NCBI GenBank assembly: GCA_035939775.1
Contig: DASZFO010000238.1
Location: 1 to 39,964 of the forward strand
Direction of reading: 5' to 3'
DNA from: Pirellulales bacterium
GTDB lineage: Bacteria > Planctomycetota > Planctomycetia > Pirellulales > DATAWG01
DNA: 39,964 nt
Each line of letters begins with the position of its first letter. Positions within the stretch are counted from its first letter, which is position 1. The notes under the pieces are model-generated. The model searched no databases, had not been told where the DNA came from, and worked only from the letters and a program-made list of their open reading frames with translations. Positions 1 to 8,683 of this stretch are shown here, piece by piece. A program made the translations under genes and the position numbers.

Positions 1-1
1 G

Positions 2-844
2 GTCGGAATCTGGCGGCAACAATACGTCAGCTACCAGGGACTCCGTCCAATGCCAGAAATGGCGTTCAGTGATGAAGAATTCCGTGCAGCCGGTATGAAT
101 CCCCTCGAAGCGAAGCAAGCGCTGCGCATTTTTGGCGAACGCGATGCAGTGCCGCTCGAGCGTTTTCGGCGCGGTTACGCCGGATGGCTGCTGACCAACC
201 AGCAGTTCTTGGACGAGCATGATATCCTGCTCACCGAGCATGCCGAAACCATACTCCGGTGGGGCACGCACCTAACCGGAATCGTCCTTCCGCCCCGCAT
301 GTTCCTTCCCGGAACCGATCCCACCGAAGACCCTGACTGGGGGGCTTTTAACTCAGCCTGCGAAGAGTTTTTCACCCGCTGGCGATTGCAGAGCCTAGCG
401 GGCCCGTACTTGCCGGTTCCGCTCCAGGCTTTAATCGCTGGTTCGTTTCCTTGGACGGTGGTTAAGCATTTGATGCGGGCCGGTGGCGTCTTCTTTCTGC
501 CGGACACGATGCCCATCCCAAGCCGCGATCAAATTCGCGGTCAGTTGGATGATGCGCTACATCACGGCGAACAACCGGATCATCTGAGTGAGTGGCTCAA
601 TATAGTTCGCGCAAGCAATAGCGCACGAAATCAACTCGATCGATTCGCACGCCTGTTTGAAATCCAACATTATTGGCGGCTTCTGTGCCAGCGACACACG
701 TCGATCCTTGAAGGAAATATTGGCCGTGTAGAAATTGCGCTCGGTCGGTTTTTCGGCATCTCACTAGGTGCTATTCACGCCGACTTGATCGAGATCAGGG
801 AACGCCTTGGGAAAGGCTGGCTCGATCGGCCTTGGCCAATTTGA
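2..844 (+). CDS. Hypothetical protein, probably 5'-truncated by the window edge
   Basis: I do not recognise the family. The frame is open from base 2, and the codons ahead of the first ATG (base 50) read like normal coding sequence (GIWRQQYVSYQGLRP), so the true start may lie outside the window; if not, the ATG at 50 gives 264 residues. The product is mixed alpha-helical, rich in Trp and Arg, with no signal peptide, membrane span or nucleotide-binding motif that I can see. It may be the C-terminal part of a larger cytoplasmic protein. It converges with the minus-strand ATPase gene ending at 1309, separated by about 460 bp, so the two are not one operon. Coding status is likely; function unknown. 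Confidence 0.6.
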   Translation, partial: VGIWRQQYVSYQGLRPMPEMAFSDEEFRAAGMNPLEAKQALRIFGERDAVPLERFRRGYAGWLLTNQQFLDEHDILLTEHAETILRWGTHLTGIVLPPRMFLPGTDPTEDPDWGAFNSACEEFFTRWRLQSLAGPYLPVPLQALIAGSFPWTVVKHLMRAGGVFFLPDTMPIPSRDQIRGQLDDALHHGEQPDHLSEWLNIVRASNSARNQLDRFARLFEIQHYWRLLCQRHTSILEGNIGRVEIALGRFFGISLGAIHADLIEIRERLGKGWLDRPWPI

Positions 845-1308
845 TGGAATCGCCACGAAGCGAACTTGAAACGCGATGCGTTGCCGGTCAGATGTTTCTC
901 CGCCTCGCGCGACCAACTCCGACCAGCTCATGTGGCGAAGCACGACTGCGCGGCAATCTAGCCGCCGAATGTTGGAACGGAAATCAATCGCTCGGGATAG
1001 ACAACTCATCTCCCTGAAAGAAAGTCTTGTCGACGCCAGCTACTTGAGCGTCAGCATGGATTTTGAGCGTCTCGCGACGAGCAAACTTTTGGCCAGAGGA
1101 GCGGCATCCGGCTGCGCACCTATTCCAAAACGAAGTCCGTTTGAGCGGGGATTCCACACTTCCCGCGAAAGGCTTCCCGAACTGGAGGTCCGAGGCGAGG
1201 CGACCAGAACGCGATTCTGCCGGTCGAATCACCGATTCGGGCGGCCAACGCGCGAACGATCGCCAGCCAGATCTTTGACCGCGCGCAGATTGCAAGAATT
1301 ACTGCCGC
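845..1308. other. Gene-poor stretch between convergent genes
   Basis: About 460 bp with short overlapping open frames on both strands but no clear start, ribosome site or recognisable protein. The minus-strand frame ending at 984 has a protein-like tail (KIHADAQVAGVDKTFFQGDE) over roughly 985-1080 that could be a gene remnant. I could not support a gene or a terminator here. Confidence 0.4.
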
Positions 1309-2481
1309 TCACGCGCCGCCTAACTTCGAGATTTCGTCGCGTAGCTTGGCTGCCGCCTCGTAATCTTCCCTCGCCACGGCCCGTTTCATCTCGAGCCTCA
1401 ACCGCGCCAGCAAGCTGTACTGACCAATGCCGGCTTCCCCGGGTCGATCCGCCAATTGATTACCTCGATCAACCGGCCGACTTTCCGAAGCGGCATCGAA
1501 GGAATTCGAGCCGCATCGTTCCGCTTCAAGTTGTTCACGGCGCTCGAGCATCGCCAGAGTGTGAAAATCCGGTCGAAGGGGAGACAATTCGATTGCCGCA
1601 ACTTCCGCCATGTCTACCTCCCCGCGCCGATCGAGTAGCAGTTTCTTGTGCCGGTGGTAAGTCGCGCGGGATTCACCGCAAGCGACCTTGAATGCCCTTT
1701 CGCGCGCTGCTTCCGGCGCTGACAGTCGGTCGAATTCTCGATCCGCCATGAGCTTGGCGACCAGGATCAAACCGGGATCCGCCGCACTCTCCAGCGTTCG
1801 CAAAATCAAGCTTCGCCAATCAAGGCCCGATTCCTTGTGTTTGGCGGCGGTGACGTAGAACCGGAAGCTGGAATTCGTCATCAAATAGAGATGATTGTCG
1901 ATGAAGTGGAAGATCTCCTCGTCGGCGAACCAACCTCCGCGACCGACTTCCCTGTGGATTTCGAGGGCGGTCGGACGGAATAAGATCAGCACGCCCCGAT
2001 CATGCAGGGCGGTGATATTCCGATTCAGGCTGTTCCACTCGTTGGCGAGAATGCAGACGCGACTAATCGAATCGAAACTTGGAGGCGCGCCGTGGCCTGA
2101 ACCTGTGGATGGGGAACGGGCGCTGCCCCATTCAACTCTCTTGAGCGGTTTGGTCTCGCACACGCATTTCAACATGGCGGTGTTGTCGCTCGATTTCAGC
2201 AGGCCATCCAAATCGTCTAACACAAGGGGGTCGCGCCGGAACTCATAAAGCTTCCGATAGAGGTCATACGGCGTGTGCTTTCCCTTGATCAGGCCCCATT
2301 TCCCGGCGCCGTGGACCTCCTGCATGGCGCGAACCACGGTTTCACTTTTGCCCAGTCCCCCGGCTCCGATAACGGTAAACAGGTCGTAAGATCCCAATGC
2401 AAACGCCCGGGCTAGGCTCCGGAATTCGCCGAACTCCGTGACAAGCAGTGCGTGTGGTGGATTCTTTTGCTTATCGCGCAT
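1309..2481 (-). CDS. AAA-type P-loop ATPase with C-terminal UVR-like helix pair
   Basis: A 390-residue predicted cytoplasmic ATPase. The Walker A motif GAGGLGKS is at residues 39-46 and a Walker B-like LVLDDLD at about 86-92, preceded by the short N-terminal segment typical of stand-alone AAA/STAND-like ATPases. The middle (about 135-300) is rich in Trp and Phe and probably completes the ATPase fold. The last ~35 residues (AVAREDYEAAAKLRDEISKL) match the UVR helix pair of UvrB/UvrC and ClpC-type proteins, a protein-protein interaction element. Residues about 121-135 (SARSPSTGSGHGAPPS) are low-complexity and look like a variable loop or small inserted repeat. The ATG at 2481 follows a good GGAAGGG ribosome site, and a perfect 13-bp inverted repeat lies 83-113 bp upstream. 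Resemblance to ATPases of integrated or plasmid-like elements is an impression; the substrate is unknown. Confidence 0.75.
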   Translation of the reverse strand: MRDKQKNPPHALLVTEFGEFRSLARAFALGSYDLFTVIGAGGLGKSETVVRAMQEVHGAGKWGLIKGKHTPYDLYRKLYEFRRDPLVLDDLDGLLKSSDNTAMLKCVCETKPLKRVEWGSARSPSTGSGHGAPPSFDSISRVCILANEWNSLNRNITALHDRGVLILFRPTALEIHREVGRGGWFADEEIFHFIDNHLYLMTNSSFRFYVTAAKHKESGLDWRSLILRTLESAADPGLILVAKLMADREFDRLSAPEAARERAFKVACGESRATYHRHKKLLLDRRGEVDMAEVAAIELSPLRPDFHTLAMLERREQLEAERCGSNSFDAASESRPVDRGNQLADRPGEAGIGQYSLLARLRLEMKRAVAREDYEAAAKLRDEISKLGGA

Positions 2482-2563
2482 ATGCCCTTCCCGGAACTTG
2501 GCTCCGATTCTGTAGAGATCGCCGTTTCCGCGACTCCGTTTCTCGATGCTAACTGCGAAGCGT

Positions 2564-2594
2564 GAGACAATGAGACGAATTGTCTCATTGTCTC
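2564..2594. promoter_or_regulatory. Perfect 13-bp inverted repeat, operator-like
   Basis: GAGACAATGAGAC (2564-2576), a 5-nt spacer, then its exact reverse complement (2582-2594). Each arm holds two GAGAC direct repeats 3 nt apart. The site is about 85-115 bp upstream of the minus-strand ATPase start at 2481, where an operator for a dimeric or tetrameric DNA-binding protein would fit. No T-tract follows, so it is not a simple intrinsic terminator. Confidence 0.55.
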
Positions 2595-3252
2595 GACGAA
2601 CGGCGATTCTTCTCTTCGTTGCGCGAATAGGATTATCCGGCAGGTAGCAGCAGCAACCCAGTTAGACCGCATGGATGCGCTATAACTAGTGGAGTCGATC
2701 AAGGCAGTCGGCGGCGAGCCGGCCAGAACGAAGCCTGAAACGCCGATTTCCCCGAACTCTGTGGGCAAAGCGGCTGGCGGTCGCGAGCAGATCCGTCCGT
2801 CAATACCAAGCATCTAGGCGACGGTGGCGCGTAGCGAAGGCGCGACGGCGGCGGTCCATTGGCCGTCCGCCTTGGCGGCTCTCATTTTCAGTGAACTTAC
2901 GTCAATGGCGAAATCGCAACCTGTTGAAAACGAGTTCACGTGCCGAGTGATGGGCTCAGTTTCGCGAGAATTCCTTTGGCGCGGCTCCGCCAAATGTTGG
3001 GAAATCCCTTTTCTTGTTTATGTCTCGTTTTCGCCCGGAATTAAGCTCGGCGCGTCAGGCGAGCCAAGCTCCTTCGGCTTTCTGTGGCCCGTCGTTGATC
3101 GCTATTCCATCCCCATGTACTTATGACGCGTTTTTCGTTGAAATCAAGCTGCCTCACATGCTCGATCTTTCAAAAGATCACGAGAGACCTTCAGTCAGCA
3201 TCCCGTCACGTACCGACGGAAGGACTTTGCGGTCCGTCCACGACTCCAAGTG
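2595..3252. other. Gene-poor intergenic stretch
   Basis: No open frame here looks like a protein. A short hairpin (TTTGGCG at 2975-2981, CGCCAAA at 2988-2994, 6-nt loop) lies in the middle without a U-tract. The stretch separates the ATPase gene from a small minus-strand gene. Confidence 0.4.
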
Positions 3253-3558
3253 TTATTCCGCTGGTCCTGTCGAATCGTCAACCAACGCTCGTAAGCGTGC
3301 AAGTAAATCAAGCTGACCACGACCATGCCTCTGCAGCCCGTTCTTGATTTCGTCTGGGCCGTGCCAGCGGAGGATGTTGTTGATCGTGTCGACACAATCG
3401 CCGACCTTATCGAGCGCGTGATCCATAAGATATTTCACTTGCCGACTTGCACGCTCCAAGTCCGCAGGATTACGGTGCAATCTATCGTTTTGGGTAGACA
3501 ACAGTCCGAGAGGACGTTGCCCTCTTTTGAGTTCGAGAAAAAAGCGATCGTCGTCCAT
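3253..3558 (-). CDS. Small hypothetical protein
   Basis: A 101-residue charged, helical protein (starting MDDDRFFLELKRGQRP) with no membrane span or known motif. Support for it being real: amphipathic helix-like spacing over residues 30-90, normal soluble-protein composition, and an AGGTG ribosome-like site about 8 nt before the ATG at 3558. Family and function are not recognised. It could be a chance frame, because the surrounding sequence is gene-poor. Confidence 0.4.
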   Translation of the reverse strand: MDDDRFFLELKRGQRPLGLLSTQNDRLHRNPADLERASRQVKYLMDHALDKVGDCVDTINNILRWHGPDEIKNGLQRHGRGQLDLLARLRALVDDSTGPAE

Positions 3559-3874
3559 TGTGGCACCTATTCCAAATGAGTGTTGCTCAGTTCATTGATT
3601 GTCGATCGATCGTATCAATTCCGTGAGCGGCATCCAATACCGACTGTTGTCGCGCGTGGCCGCCTAAATGATTGGCGCGGCGCTGCCGGAATCGCGTGAA
3701 CGGACTTCGGACGACGAGGCGATGGCTCGGGTCCCCATGTATTTGCGAATCCTCGAACGTCTTGTCGATTCGTCGCCGACGTGCCCAAAGCACGCCAGTT
3801 GACCGATTGTAGAAAAGTTGCCTCGCCCCAGGAACACTGCTAGATTCATCGGTGAACTTCGCGAAGGGATGTAA
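3559..3874. other. Upstream region of the nuclease/ATPase cluster
   Basis: About 315 bp between the small minus-strand gene and the SbcD-like gene. It must hold the promoter for the plus-strand cluster. A TTGACC at about 3800 is a possible -35 box, but no -10 box at good spacing is obvious. AAGGGA just before the ATG at 3875 is a good ribosome site. Confidence 0.35.
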
Positions 3875-5140
3875 ATGTTCAAGTTCATTCATGCGGCCGA
3901 TCCGCACCTCGACAGTCCGCTTCGGGGATTGGAACGCTACGAGGGAGCCCCGGTCGATGAGATCCGCGGTGCCACACGCCGTGCCCTCGAAGCGTTGATC
4001 GATCTGGCAATCGTCGAGCAGGTTGCATTCGTCCTGATTGCGGGCGACATCTTTGACGGCGATTGGCGAGATTACAACACGGGATTGTATTTCGTTTCGC
4101 AGATGGCCCGCCTGCGTGAAGCGGGGATCCCCGTATACGCGACATCTGGCAACCACGATGCGGCAAATCGAATGAGCCGCGCGCTCAAGCTGCCAGACAA
4201 CGTGCGCTACTTGGCGACGGACCGGCCGGAAACCGCGGTTTTGGATCGGTGGGACGTGGCGGTCCACGGGCAGGGATTTGCGACGGCTGCAGTGCGCGAA
4301 GATCTGTCCTTGGGATACCCTCGAGCCAGACCAGAGCTATTCAATATCGGTATGCTGCACACGTGCGCCACTGAAAGGGAGGGCCATGATGCTTACGCCC
4401 CTTGTACGATCGAAGGCTTGAAGTCGAAAGGTTACGAGTATTGGGCCTTGGGGCACGTCCATTGTCGTGAGAAATTGTGCGCCGATCCGATGGTCATGTT
4501 CCCAGGCAATCTGCAGGGGCGGCACATCCGAGAAACGGGACCCAAGGGATGTCTCGTCGTTACGGTTGAAGATGATCGCGCCGTAACCGCCGATTTCCGC
4601 CCGTTGGACGTCTTGCGCTGGGAGCGAGCCTCTGTGGACGTTGGTCAATCGCCTGACCTCGATGACGTGCTCTCTCGCGTGCGTCGATCGTTGACGCAGC
4701 TCCAGCGGCGAGCCGACGAGCGAATCCTCGCGGTCCGTCTAGAGCTGACGGGGACGACACCTGGGCACCAAGAGTTATTGTCAAGGCGCGAGGCGCTGAT
4801 CAATCAGATTCGGGCTGCCGCCATCGATGTCGGCGCCGGAGGGCTTTGGCTAGAAAAGGTTGAGGTGCTAACGCGAGAAACACAAACTGCTGGCGATTAC
4901 CGCTCGAAAGCAGAAGGCCCGCTTGGCACGCTCGCCGAAGTGGTGAGATCCCTACGAGATAATCCCGAGGGGTTGCGACAGCTCATGAGTTTTTCCGACT
5001 TGGCGACAAGATTGCCAGCCGAACTGACTCAAGGTGCCGGGGAATTGCGGTTCGATGATCCGGAATGGTTGTCGGCCGTGTTGAGTGAGGTCGAACCGCT
5101 CTTGGTTGACCGACTACTGGGGAAGGGAGCCGCGTCGTGA
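3875..5140 (+). CDS. YhaO/SbcD-like metallophosphoesterase (DNA exonuclease family)
   Basis: A 421-residue calcineurin-like phosphoesterase of the Mre11/SbcD/YhaO group, which cuts DNA ends with two active-site metals. The metal-binding motifs are all present in order: DPH at residues 9-11, GDIFD around D58, GNHD at 92-95, MLHT around 155-165, and GHVH with H194 and H196. A C-terminal capping region follows, as in YhaO. The ATG at 3875 has an AAGGGA site 5-10 nt upstream. Its stop overlaps the start of the next gene (GTGA, 5137-5140), so the two are probably translationally coupled and form a nuclease/ATPase complex like SbcD-SbcC or Mre11-Rad50. Family assignment is firm; a repair versus defence role cannot be read from sequence alone. 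Confidence 0.9.
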   Translation: MFKFIHAADPHLDSPLRGLERYEGAPVDEIRGATRRALEALIDLAIVEQVAFVLIAGDIFDGDWRDYNTGLYFVSQMARLREAGIPVYATSGNHDAANRMSRALKLPDNVRYLATDRPETAVLDRWDVAVHGQGFATAAVREDLSLGYPRARPELFNIGMLHTCATEREGHDAYAPCTIEGLKSKGYEYWALGHVHCREKLCADPMVMFPGNLQGRHIRETGPKGCLVVTVEDDRAVTADFRPLDVLRWERASVDVGQSPDLDDVLSRVRRSLTQLQRRADERILAVRLELTGTTPGHQELLSRREALINQIRAAAIDVGAGGLWLEKVEVLTRETQTAGDYRSKAEGPLGTLAEVVRSLRDNPEGLRQLMSFSDLATRLPAELTQGAGELRFDDPEWLSAVLSEVEPLLVDRLLGKGAAS

Positions 5141-8100
5141 GAATCGATCGGCTGAGATTCTCGGCCTTCGGACCGTTCACGGGCCGGGAGATCGATCTAT
5201 CGGCGGGCAACCAAGGACTCCATGTCATCTACGGGCCGAACGAGGCTGGAAAGAGTTCGGCGCTCCGTGCGCTCCGCCATCTGCTTTACGGGATCCCGCC
5301 ACGGACGCCGGACAACTTCGTCCATCCGTACGAGCAAATGCGTATTGGGGGGATCCTTCAAGCTGCCGACGGCACTGCGCTCGAAGTCGTTCGTCGCAAA
5401 GGCCAGCGCCATACGTTGCGCGGCGCTGACGACGACGTGCCGTTGGATGACGACTTGCTCACCAGGTTCTTGGGGGGGATCGACCAGAGCGTGTTCGATA
5501 CGATGTTCGGCATCGACCACAAGACGCTTGTGGCCGGCGGCGAAGCGATCGTCAAGGGGAGTGGTCGCGTGGGCGAGCTGTTGTTTGTGGCTGGAGCCGG
5601 ACTGGCACAATTGAACACGCTGCAGAAACAGCTTCAGGACGAGATGAGCAATCTGTTCAAACCGAACGCACAAGTGCCTCGAATCAACCGATCACTGCGG
5701 GAGTTGCGTGAGGCGCGAGACGATTTGAAAGCGAGCATACTACCAGTCGCGGAGTGGCAAAAACACGACGGGGCCTTGCGAGAATCCGAGTCGCGATTGA
5801 CGAAACTAAATGACCATCTTCGGGAAAAACAAGCCGATTGCAACCGGTTGATGCGCATCAATCAAGCCCTGCCGACGCTCGGACGTTGGAAATCAGCCAC
5901 GATGGCACTTGTGCCGCTTAGCGACGCGCGGATTCTGGCAGACGATTTTTCGAGGCGGCGAACTGATGCGATGGCGAGGTTGCAAAGCGCCAAGCAGAAG
6001 GAACAAGAGGCGGTTGAGCGGCGAGAGCAGTTGGTTCGCGACCTGGAGCCGCTCGTCGTCTCGGATATCCTCCTGAATGACGCCGACTCGATCGAGCAAC
6101 TTCGGGAACGGCTGGGCAGCCACCGCAAAGCCGGGCTCGATCGCCCCGGACTTGCCACGGCGCATCAGGGCGCCGAGGACGGCGCCCGGGAGATCCTCAG
6201 GACCTTGGGTAGGCCAACGAAATTAGACGGTGTCGAATCTTTGCGATTATCTCGTGACAGGACCCTTCGAGTGCAGAACTTGGCGAACCGGCAAGCAGGT
6301 TTGGTTCAATCGCTGGACAGGGCCTTGGAGGATTGTTCCGGACTCCGTGGTCTTATCGAGCAGATCAAACGCGCCGTTGCCACCGCGGCCGCGCCAGCCG
6401 ACCCGACGAAGTTGCGTACCGCTGTGGAGTACATCCAATCGCAAGGCGACCTCCAGCAGCAAAAGGTCGTTCTTGAGGCGGAAATTGAAACGCTCGCTCA
6501 GGATGCCGAAGTGCGATTGCGGCAGCTTAGGTTGTGGTCGGGCACGCTTGAGGAGCTTGAGCGACTTGCCGTCCCAGATGAGGAGACAATCGACCGGTTC
6601 GAACACGATCTCAGGGATTCGACCGCACAACTCGATGCTTTGGATCGCCGTCGAACTGAAGCCGACGGAGACCGGCAAGCCTTAATCGAACGGCTGGAAC
6701 AGTTGGAGGCGACTCGCGAGATCCTGACTTTAGAGAGTCTCAATTCTGCGCGTCGGCAGCGCGAGGAAGGCTGGCAACTCGTGCTCGAAGTTTGGCGAGA
6801 CGGGAAGCCGGATTCCGCCCGCGTGGAGGGTTTTGTTCGACACTTTGCCTCCGCCAATGAGCTGACGGAAGCGTACGATCGCAGTGTCCATGCAGCGGAT
6901 GAGGTCGCTGATCGTCTGCGACAGGACGCTGAACTTGTCGGAACCAAGTCCAAGTTGCTGGCAGACGAGCAGCAGACATCCGATCGCCTTTCCAAGTTCG
7001 ACGCCGAGATCGCGGACAGGAAGGCGGAACATGCTGGGTTGCTGGAGGACTGGAAGAATAACTGGACCAAGGTGCCGATCGCCGTGTTGACCCCGCGAGA
7101 AATGCGCGCCTGGCGAAATAAACAACAGGCGCTTGTCGGCACCGCGGCCCTGTTGCGGGCCAAGAGGCTGGAAGCAGATCGAATTTGGGGGCGAATCGAA
7201 GTCGCCCGCCGGGAACTGGCAGACGAACTCCAGCGGCTGGACGATGTCGAGGCTTCTGCGGACCACTCGCTGCCGGTCCTTCTCGGGCGCTCTAAGCATC
7301 GCGTCGAGATGCTCCAGGATCTTGCGACTAAGCGAAACAATCTGTCGGAGGAGTTGAATAGGGCCAATGTCCAACTCGTCGGCACAGAGGACCGGCTCGC
7401 GAAGGCCGAGCGACAACTTAACCATTGGAAAACTGACTGGACCGCCGCGATGGACGAACTCGGGTTGGAGCACAATGCTACCGCCGAGCAGGCGAACAGT
7501 GTGATCGAAGGGCTGACGCAATTGTTTCAGAAGCTCCATGATGCGCGTCAGCTTGCCTTGCGAATTGACGGCATTGATGAAGACGCCCGTCAATTCGCTG
7601 AAGATGTGGCCGGAGTTCTCGAGCGATTGGCGCCCGATCTGGCGAATCGTCCGATTGCCGAAGCGGTGACCGATCTGAACTTCCGGCTTACTGAATGTCG
7701 CAAGGCACAGAGCCGTTGCGAGTCCCTCGAACGGAAGCGGCAAGACGAAGATAAGAAATGCAAGCAGGCGCGAAAGCTCATCGAAGATGCCGAGTTAGAG
7801 CTTGCGAATCTGTGTCAGGAAGCTGGCTGCCAAGGCCCCGATGAACTGGCCGGGGCAGAAAACCGCTCCTCACAACGTCGTGATTGGACCCGGAAGATGC
7901 AGGAGCTGGAAGCTCAGCTTTCCCTATGGTGCGGCGGCCGCCCCTTGCCGGACTTTGCCGCCGAGGCGGAAGCAGAGCCTGCCGACATCCTGGTCCCTAG
8001 AATCGACGATTTGACGCGGGAAGTCGACGAACTTGCCAGCCAACGTGAGAGCGTGCTGCAAACGATCGGCAGCGAACGGAATGAGTTGGCCCGTATGACC

Positions 8101-8649
8101 GGTAGTGGCAATGCCGCGGCCAAGGCCGACGAATGTGAGTCGCTGCTTGCCCGTTTGGAGGCTGACGTCCGACAACTCGCCGTGCTACGGATGGCTGCGG
8201 CCGTGCTCCGAGCCGCCATCGAACGGTACCGAGAAGAGAATCAAGGGCCGGTGTTGGAGCGCGCCAGTCGGCTTTTCGCATTGTTGACGCTGGGTTCCTT
8301 CACTGGATTGCGCACGGATTTCGATGAAGATGGCCAGCTCATACTCTTGGGCGTGCGCGCTGACGGGAAGACCGTTCGCGTTGCAGGAATGAGTGACGGG
8401 ACAGCCGATCAACTTTACTTGGCGTTGCGACTGGCCAACCTCGAGCATTGGTTGACAGCCCACGACCCAATTCCGTTTGTCGTGGACGACGTCTTGTTGA
8501 ATTTCGATGACGATCGGACAGCGGCGGCGATGCGCTGCCTTGCCGAGCTGTCTCACAACATGCAAGTGGTCTTGTTCACCCACCACCGACATGTCGTGGA
8601 AGTCGGCCGCCGGGAGTTGGCGCATGAGTTGTTTATCCACGAACTCTAG
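5137..8649 (+). CDS. YhaN/SbcC-like SMC-type ATPase
   Basis: A 1170-residue Rad50/SbcC-type ATPase of the YhaN kind, partner of the upstream nuclease. The N-terminal half-domain has Walker A GPNEAGKS at residues 33-40, followed by the YhaN-typical segment around LLYGIPPRTPDNFVHPYEQM. Long coiled-coil stretches rich in Glu, Arg, Leu and Gln fill roughly 170-1050, without an obvious CxxC zinc hook. The C-terminal half-domain carries an ABC-like signature (MSDGTADQLYLAL, about 1084), Walker B (FVVDDVLLNFDD, about 1112) and an H-loop (FTHHRH, about 1147). Translation starts at a GTG that overlaps the previous stop by 4 bp. It probably tethers or bridges DNA and gates the nuclease using ATP. The next gene begins 34 bp downstream, which suggests a three-gene unit. 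Confidence 0.9.
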   Translation: MRIDRLRFSAFGPFTGREIDLSAGNQGLHVIYGPNEAGKSSALRALRHLLYGIPPRTPDNFVHPYEQMRIGGILQAADGTALEVVRRKGQRHTLRGADDDVPLDDDLLTRFLGGIDQSVFDTMFGIDHKTLVAGGEAIVKGSGRVGELLFVAGAGLAQLNTLQKQLQDEMSNLFKPNAQVPRINRSLRELREARDDLKASILPVAEWQKHDGALRESESRLTKLNDHLREKQADCNRLMRINQALPTLGRWKSATMALVPLSDARILADDFSRRRTDAMARLQSAKQKEQEAVERREQLVRDLEPLVVSDILLNDADSIEQLRERLGSHRKAGLDRPGLATAHQGAEDGAREILRTLGRPTKLDGVESLRLSRDRTLRVQNLANRQAGLVQSLDRALEDCSGLRGLIEQIKRAVATAAAPADPTKLRTAVEYIQSQGDLQQQKVVLEAEIETLAQDAEVRLRQLRLWSGTLEELERLAVPDEETIDRFEHDLRDSTAQLDALDRRRTEADGDRQALIERLEQLEATREILTLESLNSARRQREEGWQLVLEVWRDGKPDSARVEGFVRHFASANELTEAYDRSVHAADEVADRLRQDAELVGTKSKLLADEQQTSDRLSKFDAEIADRKAEHAGLLEDWKNNWTKVPIAVLTPREMRAWRNKQQALVGTAALLRAKRLEADRIWGRIEVARRELADELQRLDDVEASADHSLPVLLGRSKHRVEMLQDLATKRNNLSEELNRANVQLVGTEDRLAKAERQLNHWKTDWTAAMDELGLEHNATAEQANSVIEGLTQLFQKLHDARQLALRIDGIDEDARQFAEDVAGVLERLAPDLANRPIAEAVTDLNFRLTECRKAQSRCESLERKRQDEDKKCKQARKLIEDAELELANLCQEAGCQGPDELAGAENRSSQRRDWTRKMQELEAQLSLWCGGRPLPDFAAEAEAEPADILVPRIDDLTREVDELASQRESVLQTIGSERNELARMTGSGNAAAKADECESLLARLEADVRQLAVLRMAAAVLRAAIERYREENQGPVLERASRLFALLTLGSFTGLRTDFDEDGQLILLGVRADGKTVRVAGMSDGTADQLYLALRLANLEHWLTAHDPIPFVVDDVLLNFDDDRTAAAMRCLAELSHNMQVVLFTHHRHVVEVGRRELAHELFIHEL

Positions 8650-8683
8650 GCCAACGGACCGGCGAAAGCCCACTGAGCCGACT

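Noticed and set aside
876-1691. Plus-strand open frame of 271 codons overlapping the minus-strand ATPase
   Set aside because: Arg/Pro/Ser-rich translation with no motif, while the opposite strand carries Walker A and B motifs in a clean frame.
6498-7743. Two long minus-strand frames (325 and 337 codons) inside the SMC-like ATPase gene
   Set aside because: The Ser/Arg-rich product is what coiled-coil coding sequence gives on the opposite strand. The plus strand has the Walker and signature motifs.
8507-8683. Upstream extension of the membrane hydrolase frame into the ATPase gene
   Set aside because: The first ~59 codons overlap the conserved C-terminus of the ATPase in another frame and look non-coding; the ATG at 8684 fits the hydrolase start.
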